Shown here: positions 58,452 through 64,000 of the stretch, piece after piece
How positions within the stretch are numbered: the stretch's first letter is position 1
Layout of the letters: every line of letters starts with the position of its first letter
From: HLUCCA09 sp038745585
Lineage (GTDB): Bacteria; Pseudomonadota; Alphaproteobacteria; Rhodobacterales; Rhodobacteraceae
Direction of reading: 5' to 3'
DNA: 64,000 bases
Assembly: GCA_038745585.1 (NCBI GenBank)
Contig: JBCDLH010000011.1
Coordinates: 1 to 64,000 of the forward strand
Position numbers and translations under genes: made by a program
The notes under the pieces: model-generated
Database searches by the model: none
The model's input: only the letters and a program-made list of their open reading frames with translations
What the model was told of the DNA's origin: nothing

Positions 58452-60002
58452 ATGACCGCCGCCGCCCTCACCTTTTCCGAAGATCAGGCCACTGCCTGGG
58501 ACTCGATTGCCGAGGAGTTGGGCCGGGCCGGCGTAGATCTCCTTGAGGAGGTCTCGACACCGCGGGCCGAGGGACGCGAGAGCGTGCTGGCCGTGATCGG
58601 CAAGGCGGGCTCCGGCAAGACGCTCCTCCTCGCGCGGCTCTCCGAGGCCCTGCGCAGTGCCGGTGTCGAGATCGTGTCGGGCGATTGGGAGGGGCGGCGC
58701 CGGCGTGACCGGCGGACGCTCGCCATTCTCGCCCCGACCAACAAGGCGGCTTCCGTTTTGCGCGGGCGCGGCGTTCCGGCGACCACCATCCACCGCATCC
58801 TCTACACCCCCGTCTACGACCCGGAATACGAAAAGATCGCCGAATGGCTGGCCGGGCAGGGGGAGCGGCCGAGCATCGAAGGGCTCTCGGAGATCGCGCT
58901 CGACCGCGCCCATGCGTTCTTTCAGCAAAACGCGTCGATCCCAGGGGCCCTCGCCGCCGCGGGCCTACGCGGCTCGGACTTCATCACCGGCTGGAAACGG
59001 CGAGAGGAGCCGCTCGACATCGGCCTCGTCGACGAGGCCTCGATGCTCGATGCCCGCCAGATGGACGATCTGCGCGAGATCTTTCCGACGCTCCTGCTCT
59101 TTGGCGACCCGGCGCAGCTTGCCCCGGTCAAAGGCGCCGACGCGGCTAATGGCGAGGCCGGCATGGTCTTCGAGGCGTTGCCCGAAAAGCGCAAGCTTGT
59201 GCTGCACCGGGTGCACCGGCAGGCGGGCGACAACCCGATCCTCGACCTCGCCCATGCACTCGCCGATCCGGAGCTGGAATTCGAGGCCTTCGAGCGCATG
59301 GTCGAAGACGCGGCCGCCGACGATGACCGTGTTGTCCTCGCCCAGCGCGTTGACAGCGATCTGATGGCGCGCTCGCCCGTCCTGGTCTGGCGCAACGCAA
59401 CGCGTATCCGGCTGATCGCGGCCTTTCGCGCGGCCCACGCCGCCCCCGCAGACGACCTATTGCCTGGCGAGCCGCTCATTTGCGATGGGATCGAATTGCC
59501 GCTCAAGCACCGCAAAAAGCGCCTCGATTTGGAGGCGCGCGGGCTGATCAAGGGCGCGCAGACGATCTATCTCGGACCCGGCAAATCCCCCGGTTTTGCG
59601 CGGCTGCATCTGATGGGGTCCGACGACCCGCGCCTCTCGGCCGCCTCGATCATCAAGATCGAAAGCCCGGGCGAGGAGGAGCCACTCATCCCCTCAGCCG
59701 CGCGGATGGGCGCGACGTTTCTCCATGGTGCGGCGGTTACGATCCACAAGGCGCAGGGTTCGCAATGGCCGGAGGTGCAGGTCTTTGCCCCCGATCTCTA
59801 CGCCGCCGCGCGGGCCGGGCGGAGCGAGGCGGGCCAGCCGCTCTGGAAACGGCTTGCCTATGTTGCGATTACCCGGGCGGAAGAGCGGCTGATCTGGGTG
59901 CGCCGCTACGCGCTGGCCCGCCCCAAAGCTGCCCTCGGCACCGCGGATCTGCCGCAACCGGCGTCGAAGCTCGCGCTCGACAAGACCGAAGCCACCGCAT
60001 GA
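58452..60002 (+). CDS. Dda/RecD-like ATP-dependent DNA helicase (AAA_30)
   Basis: 516 residues of superfamily 1. Walker A is VIGKAGSGKTLLLARL (about 48-63). LAPTNKAASVLRGRGVPATTIHRIL is motif Ia (read in parts). Walker B is GLVDEASMLDARQMDDL, followed by LFGDPAQLAPV (motif III). The C-terminal UvrD-like part has HGAAVTIHKAQGSQWPEVQV and YVAITRAEERLIWVRRY. The order matches T4 Dda/RecD2-like 5'-3' helicases, and members are often stand-alone genes. The stop overlaps the SDR start as ATGA. Confidence 0.9.
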   Translation: MTAAALTFSEDQATAWDSIAEELGRAGVDLLEEVSTPRAEGRESVLAVIGKAGSGKTLLLARLSEALRSAGVEIVSGDWEGRRRRDRRTLAILAPTNKAASVLRGRGVPATTIHRILYTPVYDPEYEKIAEWLAGQGERPSIEGLSEIALDRAHAFFQQNASIPGALAAAGLRGSDFITGWKRREEPLDIGLVDEASMLDARQMDDLREIFPTLLLFGDPAQLAPVKGADAANGEAGMVFEALPEKRKLVLHRVHRQAGDNPILDLAHALADPELEFEAFERMVEDAAADDDRVVLAQRVDSDLMARSPVLVWRNATRIRLIAAFRAAHAAPADDLLPGEPLICDGIELPLKHRKKRLDLEARGLIKGAQTIYLGPGKSPGFARLHLMGSDDPRLSAASIIKIESPGEEEPLIPSAARMGATFLHGAAVTIHKAQGSQWPEVQVFAPDLYAAARAGRSEAGQPLWKRLAYVAITRAEERLIWVRRYALARPKAALGTADLPQPASKLALDKTEATA

Positions 60003-60730
60003 GCGGTGCGATCTTTATCACCGGCGCATCGGGCGGGATCGGCGCGGCGACGGCGCGATGTTTCCTCGCGGAGGGCTGGCAGGTGGGCCTCTTTGCGCGC
60101 CGCCGCGGTGCGCTTGAGGCCGTTGGGCAGGGCGCGCTGAACGCGCATATTCTTCCCGGCGACATAACGGAGGCCGCGGCGGTCGAGGGCGCCGTCGCGC
60201 GCTTTGCCAAAGCCGCGCGCCGATTGGATGTTCTCTTCAACAATGCCGGTATCTTCTCGCCGCCGGGCACGCCAGACGAGGTGTCGCTTGCCGATTGGGA
60301 CGCGGCGATCGCCGTGAACTTGCGCGGCATGATCGTCGCTGCCCGCGCGGCCTTTGCCCAGATGCGCGCGCAATCCCCGCAAGGTGGACGGATCATCAAC
60401 AACGGCTCGATTTCGGCCACGGCCCCGCGGGAATTGGCGGGCCCCTACACCGTCACGAAACATGCGATCACCGGGCTCACCAAGCAGATCGCGCTCGATG
60501 GGCGCGCGTTTGATATCGCGTGCGGCCAGATCGACATCGGCAATGCCGAGACCGACCTTTTGCGGGGGATCGCCGAGCGCGCCTCTGACGCCGGCGAGGT
60601 GCCGCCGCCGATGTTCGAGGTCGCCGAGGTCGCCCGCGCGGTCTGGCACATGGCGACGTTGCCGCCCGAAGCCAACGTGCTCGCCATGACGCTGATGGCA
60701 ACGAAGATGCCCTATGTCGGGCGAGGATAA
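59999..60730 (+). CDS. Short-chain dehydrogenase/reductase
   Basis: 243 residues. The classical SDR pattern is complete: FITGASGGIGAATARCF (cofactor loop, about 6-22), DVLFNNAGIFSPPG, catalytic Ser in IINNGSISATAPRE and Tyr-x3-Lys in GPYTVTKHAITGL (about 148-160). The substrate is unknown. The ATG overlaps the helicase stop. It is convergent with the Anbu gene, 21 bases apart. Confidence 0.92.
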   Translation: MSGAIFITGASGGIGAATARCFLAEGWQVGLFARRRGALEAVGQGALNAHILPGDITEAAAVEGAVARFAKAARRLDVLFNNAGIFSPPGTPDEVSLADWDAAIAVNLRGMIVAARAAFAQMRAQSPQGGRIINNGSISATAPRELAGPYTVTKHAITGLTKQIALDGRAFDIACGQIDIGNAETDLLRGIAERASDAGEVPPPMFEVAEVARAVWHMATLPPEANVLAMTLMATKMPYVGRG

Positions 60731-60751
60731 CGCGCGCGGAGGCCGGGCCCG

Positions 60752-61492
60752 TCAGGCGCCCTTGAGATCGAACGGCGGCAGGCTTGCGAAGGCCTCGCGC
60801 AGCGCCGTGCCCCACCCCTCCGAAATCGTCTCGAAATAGGGGTCTCCCTTTTCGATCCGCGCCTCGGTGCCCTTGCGCAGGGCGTTCGCCTCATAGACCT
60901 GAAAGTCGATCGGCATGCCGACCGACAGATTGGCTTTTATGGTGGAGTCGAAACTGACCAGCAGCAGCTTAACGGCCGCGTCGAAGGGCATATCGGGATC
61001 GTAGGCGCGCACCAAAATCGGTCGGCCGTACTTCGTCTCTCCGATTTGGAAAAACGGCGTGTCTTCAGAGGCTTCGATGAAGTTCCCCTCGGGATAGATC
61101 AAAAAGAGGCGCGGGGGCCCGGGTTTGATCTGACCGCCGACGATCAGCGAGGCGTTAAATGTGCTTTCCGCCGCCTGCCCCTCGCCCTTATTGCTCTCGA
61201 TGACCTCGCGCAGTGTCTGGCCGACTTCGCGCGCGACTTGAAACATCGAGGGTTGTTGGAGGACGCTCGGATGTCGCTCGCCCGCCGCCTTTGAGCGCTC
61301 GTCGAGGAGTGACAAGACGGATTGCGTGGTCGCGAGATTGCCGGCCGTCATGACCGTGACGAGCCGCTCGCCAGGAACCTCCCAGGTCGCCATCTTGCGA
61401 AACGTTGAGATGTTGTCGAGCCCGGCATTGGTGCGCGTGTCCGACATGAACACCAGCCCGCGGTTGAGCCGCAATCCCACGCAATAGGTCAT
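60752..61492 (-). CDS. Anbu (ancestral beta-subunit) proteasome-like peptidase
   Basis: 246 residues. MTYCVGLRLNRGLVFMSDTR is the characteristic Anbu N-terminus: Thr2 becomes the N-terminal nucleophile after Met removal. SDTRTNAGLDNISTFRKMAT, VTVMTAGNLATTQ and FLIYPEGNFIEASEDTPFFQIGETKYG (read in parts) are further marks of this HslV-like Ntn-hydrolase. Anbu forms helical or ring assemblies. It is the last gene of a minus-strand cluster with transglutaminase-like, alpha-E and ATP-grasp genes, the family's recurrent context. Confidence 0.93.
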   Translation of the reverse strand: MTYCVGLRLNRGLVFMSDTRTNAGLDNISTFRKMATWEVPGERLVTVMTAGNLATTQSVLSLLDERSKAAGERHPSVLQQPSMFQVAREVGQTLREVIESNKGEGQAAESTFNASLIVGGQIKPGPPRLFLIYPEGNFIEASEDTPFFQIGETKYGRPILVRAYDPDMPFDAAVKLLLVSFDSTIKANLSVGMPIDFQVYEANALRKGTEARIEKGDPYFETISEGWGTALREAFASLPPFDLKGA

Positions 61493-61536
61493 TGGGTCGT
61501 TCTCTTTCGCGCCGAGCCGCGCTGCCGGGGCTCGGT

Positions 61537-62346
61537 CTATTGCTGTTGTTGGACGTCGATGGCGACGCTGAGGCTTTCGCCCGCCCCTTTGCCCAGATGG
61601 ATGCCCGTGATCGGAGCGGCCTCGGCATAGTCGAGCCCGGTTGCCACGCGCACATAGCGCTCATCGGGGGAAATGCCGTTGGAAATGTCGTAGCCGACCC
61701 AGCCGAGCGGATCGATATGGACCTCGGCCCAGGCGTGGCTCGCCTCCTGGGCGACGCGGTCATTCATCATCAGATAGCCCGAGACGTAGCGCGCTGGGAA
61801 ACCCATATGCCGGGCGGCTGCGACGAAGATATGCGCGTGATCCTGACAGACGCCGGCGCCGAGCGCGATGCTCTCCTCCGCATCGGTATGGGCATGGGTG
61901 GCACCGGTTTCATAGCTAACAGCGTCGCGGATCCGCTCGGAGAGCGCGTGAAACCGTGGGATCGGCTCCTTGATCTCGCTGTTGAGCCCGCGGGCGAGGG
62001 CGCGGACGCCTGCGCCGATCTGGGTCTGCGCCGTCGGGCGCAGGAAGTACCAGAGCGGCGCGAAGCCTGCATGTTTGCCCAGAACGCCCGACATGTCCGC
62101 GGTCTCGACCTCGCCCTCGGAGGTGATGGTCAACGTATGGCCCTCGCCCGAGAACGACACCAGCATGACCTGGTTCATGTGCTGGTCGTCATAGTCGAGC
62201 TCGCGCGTGCCGCCTTCGATCCGGGTCGACCAGGTCAGCACCGATTGCCCGAGCCGGCTTTTGGGCGTCAAGCGAAGCTGCTGCAGGCCGTAGGCCACGG
62301 GCGTGGTGTAGTTGTAGGTCGTGACGTGCCGGATGCTGAGCCGCAT
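61537..62346 (-). CDS. Transglutaminase-like protein (Anbu-cluster type)
   Basis: 269 residues. An N-terminal beta domain (MRLSIRHVTTYNYTTPVAYG) is followed by the transglutaminase core with Cys in LGAGVCQDHAHIFVAAARHMG (about 167-187, read in parts), His in ASHAWAEVHIDPLGW, and Asp in GYDISNG. The Cys-His-Asp triad is intact. It is the typical partner of alpha-E and ATP-grasp proteins; the supposed role is amide bond making or cleaving on peptides (established context, inferred role). ATG 62346 follows the alpha-E stop by 7 bases. Confidence 0.92.
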   Translation of the reverse strand: MRLSIRHVTTYNYTTPVAYGLQQLRLTPKSRLGQSVLTWSTRIEGGTRELDYDDQHMNQVMLVSFSGEGHTLTITSEGEVETADMSGVLGKHAGFAPLWYFLRPTAQTQIGAGVRALARGLNSEIKEPIPRFHALSERIRDAVSYETGATHAHTDAEESIALGAGVCQDHAHIFVAAARHMGFPARYVSGYLMMNDRVAQEASHAWAEVHIDPLGWVGYDISNGISPDERYVRVATGLDYAEAAPITGIHLGKGAGESLSVAIDVQQQQ

Positions 62347-62353
62347 TATTTCG

Positions 62354-63295
62354 TTACCCGTAGAACCTGTAATCGCGCTCGATCTGGCCGGCGAGATTGC
62401 CGATATCGCCCAGGAAGTCGACAATGAACTCGTGCAAACCGGAATCGAAGATCGACTCTGTCGAGGCCGAGGAAAGCCGGCCCATCAGCGCTTCGGATTG
62501 CTCCTGACAGGGGTGGCGCGTGGCGTATTCCTTTTCGAGGTAGCTCAGATTTGCGGCCATCTTGGCGGTGCAAAAGGCTAGGCTGCGGGGCATGCGGCCA
62601 TCGAGGATCAGGAAATCCGCGATGCCGACAGGCGTCACGTCGGCGCCATTGAGCCAGCGATAGCTGCGCAACCCGCCGACCGAGCGCAGGATGTTTTCCC
62701 ATTGGACGTTGTCGAGGGTCGAGCCGATCTGACTGATCGAGGGGAGCAGCACGTAGTACTTGACGTCGAGGATGCGCGCGGTGTTGTCGGCGCGTTCGAT
62801 GAACGTACCGAGGCGGGCAAAGTTAAAAATATCGTTGCGCAGCATTGTGCCGTGGAGCGCGCCTCGCACGAGGGCCGATTGCTGGCGGATGACCGAGAGG
62901 ACCTCGGGCAGATCACGGTCCTTGACCGGCCGTGTCAGGAGGCGCTTGGCCTCCATCCAGCACTCGTTCGTCGCCTCCCAGACCTCGCGGCTGAGCGCGG
63001 TGCGTACGAGGCGCGCATTGTTGCGCGCGGCCTCGATGCTGGCCAACACATTCGACGGATTGGCCTTGTCGCGCAGCATAAAGTCGATTGCGTTAGCCTG
63101 GCTGAACGTGTCGTAGCGCGCCGTGTAGGCGCCGCGCATTCCCGCGGCGTCGAGCACGCTTGCCCATTCGTCATCGGAGTTCGAAGGGCGGGTCAGCGCG
63201 ATGCGGAACCCGGCCTCAATGAGCCGCGTCGTGTTCTCGCTTCGCTCCAGATAGCGGAACATCCACATCAGCCCGCCGGCTGTTTTGCCGAGCAT
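62354..63295 (-). CDS. Alpha-E domain protein
   Basis: 313 residues, almost entirely helical. MLGKTAGGLMWMFRYLERSE is the family's start, RLGTFIERADNTARILDVKY (about 178-197) its second E-rich motif, and FIVDFLGDIGNLAGQIERDY its C-terminus. The conserved L-E-R-x-E-N and I-E-R-A-D-N-T pairs define the Alpha-E family. Function is unknown beyond its linkage to ATP-grasp and transglutaminase genes. ATG 63298 is a possible alternative start, three bases upstream. Repeat B copy 2 lies between this gene and the ATP-grasp gene. Confidence 0.92.
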   Translation of the reverse strand: MLGKTAGGLMWMFRYLERSENTTRLIEAGFRIALTRPSNSDDEWASVLDAAGMRGAYTARYDTFSQANAIDFMLRDKANPSNVLASIEAARNNARLVRTALSREVWEATNECWMEAKRLLTRPVKDRDLPEVLSVIRQQSALVRGALHGTMLRNDIFNFARLGTFIERADNTARILDVKYYVLLPSISQIGSTLDNVQWENILRSVGGLRSYRWLNGADVTPVGIADFLILDGRMPRSLAFCTAKMAANLSYLEKEYATRHPCQEQSEALMGRLSSASTESIFDSGLHEFIVDFLGDIGNLAGQIERDYRFYG

Positions 63296-63350
63296 CATTG
63301 CTCTACGCCCCGACCCGCCGGCGCGCGCGCGGGGCGGGCGCACCAAAAGA

Positions 63351-63412
63351 CGATATTTGAAGCAAGAAGAAGCGGGGGGCGGGGCGCGCAGCCGCTGCGG
63401 GGGGCGCCGGCA
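63351..63412. repeat. Dispersed 34-base repeat B (second copy)
   Basis: 63351-63384 differs from 19969-20002 at one base. It continues in a GC-rich palindrome-prone stretch (gcgcagccgctgc, ggggggcgccgg). It lies within the 241-base spacer of the Anbu operon, as the other copy lies within the xdh/importer operon. Confidence 0.75.
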
Positions 63413-63539
63413 GATGGCGTGGCTGAGGCGGCGAGACCGCGAGGGGTCGATGCGGAGCCGGTCACGGGCGCGCGCTCGGGGCCGAGGTGGGGGACGATGT
63501 CGGCGACGGAAGCGGGCGCATTCACACGGGCGTTTCCGG

Positions 63540-64000
63540 TCATTCTTCCAGCACCCAGGTGTCTTTGGTGCCTCCGCCTTGCGACGAGTTGACGACGAGC
63601 GAGCCCTTTTTCAGCGCCACGCGGGTCAGGCCGCCCGGGGTGATGTCGATACCGTTGGGGCTCACGAGCACGAAGGGGCGCAGATCGACATGGCGCGGAG
63701 CGAGGCCCGCCTTGGTCAGGATGGGAACGGTCGAGAGCGCCAATGTGGGCTGCGCAATGTAGTTGCCAGGCCTGGCTTCGAGCTTGGTTCGGAAGGCCGC
63801 GATCTCCTTTTTCGAAGCGGCCGGGCCGACAAGCATGCCATAGCCGCCCGAGCCGTGAACCTCTTTCACCACGAGGTCGCTCAGGTGGTCGAGGACATAG
63901 GCGAGGCTGTCGGGTTCGGCGCAGCGCCAGGTCGGCACGTTTTTCAGAAGCGCGGTTTCCCCGGTATAGAACTCCACGATATCGGGCATGTAGGAGTAGA
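63540..64000 (-). CDS. Circularly permuted type-2 ATP-grasp protein (C-terminal part, cut by window edge)
   Basis: About 153 residues of the C-terminus. The frame stays open to base 64000, reading ...YSYMPDIVEFYTGETALL, so the Met at 63989 is internal. LSDLVVKEVHGSGGYGMLVG holds the ATP-grasp Lys/Gly-rich loop, LVSPNGIDITPGGLTRVAL and the final NSSQGGGTKDTWVLE (read in parts) are strongly conserved in this family. It probably forms a peptide-like amide using ATP, with the alpha-E and transglutaminase partners. First gene in the order ATP-grasp, alpha-E, transglutaminase, Anbu. Confidence 0.92.
   Translation of the reverse strand, partial: YSYMPDIVEFYTGETALLKNVPTWRCAEPDSLAYVLDHLSDLVVKEVHGSGGYGMLVGPAASKKEIAAFRTKLEARPGNYIAQPTLALSTVPILTKAGLAPRHVDLRPFVLVSPNGIDITPGGLTRVALKKGSLVVNSSQGGGTKDTWVLEE

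Noticed and set aside
1..64000. tRNA genes, rRNA genes, CRISPR arrays, insertion sequences, prophage genes
   Set aside because: No complete cloverleaf, no evenly spaced direct repeats with unique spacers, and no transposase or integrase motif was found on either strand.

Overview
The window is high-GC DNA from an alphaproteobacterium, most probably a marine Rhodobacterales/Roseobacter-group organism. Pointers are the ethylmalonyl-CoA pathway pair ecm/ccr, a SAM-II riboswitch on metZ, fabA-fabB-fabI beside an irr-type regulator, an argH-linked mini-lipoprotein, a Hint-domain protein, a GcvT-fused dimethylglycine-dehydrogenase-like flavoprotein, a LuxR/LuxI pair and an Anbu protease operon. Genes are closely packed on both strands. 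Many are coupled by 4-base ATGA/GTGA/TTGA overlaps. I see no tRNA, rRNA, CRISPR array, transposase, phage gene or plasmid replication gene, so this is a chromosomal core/shell segment.

Layout. 0-13 kb: end of an unknown duplicated-motif protein, a small secreted protein, ftsY, yciB, a glutathione transferase, an alpha/beta hydrolase, metZ behind a SAM-II riboswitch and a well-formed promoter, DUF2061, an XRE regulator, ackA, an SH3-like secreted protein, a 2-hydroxyacid dehydrogenase and htpX. 13-28 kb: an FAD/GcvT demethylating dehydrogenase and a small exported protein. Then comes a roughly 9.9-kb minus-strand operon (xdhA-xdhB-xdhC-ATPase-permease-small membrane protein-permease-BMP lipoprotein/substrate-binding protein) that joins xanthine dehydrogenase to a nucleoside/purine-type importer. 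A degenerate Hint protein and rpsD follow. 28-39 kb: a methyltransferase, hisC-tyrC-extensin-like gene, DUF2125, a ChaC-type cyclotransferase, a MotA/MotB-like pair with a very long coiled coil, UPF0173 and a ceramidase-like membrane protein. 39-49 kb: an N-carbamoyl-D-amino-acid hydrolase with MmgE/PrpD and a divergent racemase-fold gene, argH with its mini-lipoprotein, a TlpA-like thioredoxin, and the fabA-fabB-fabI-tag operon divergent from irr. 49-64 kb: deoD, a secreted DUF4329 protein, an H-NS-like protein, ecm, an acyltransferase, ccr, a small ORF overlapping luxR, luxI, a Dda-like helicase coupled to an SDR, and the Anbu operon (ATP-grasp, alpha-E, transglutaminase, Anbu), cut by the right edge.

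The least explained content is (1) a dispersed intergenic repeat of about 200 bp with copies near 3.2-3.5 kb and 11.6-11.8 kb and a fragment near 45.4 kb, one copy carrying an internal tandem expansion; (2) GC-rich palindromic repeat elements, one of which sits in frame inside xdhB and adds about 40 residues; (3) the MotAB-like motor pair with a roughly 550-residue coiled coil; (4) a small membrane protein wedged between the two permeases of the purine-type importer; (5) a small ORF overlapping luxR; and (6) a Hint-fold and a racemase-fold protein that appear to have lost their catalytic residues. All functions are read from sequence motifs by eye; no database search was possible.
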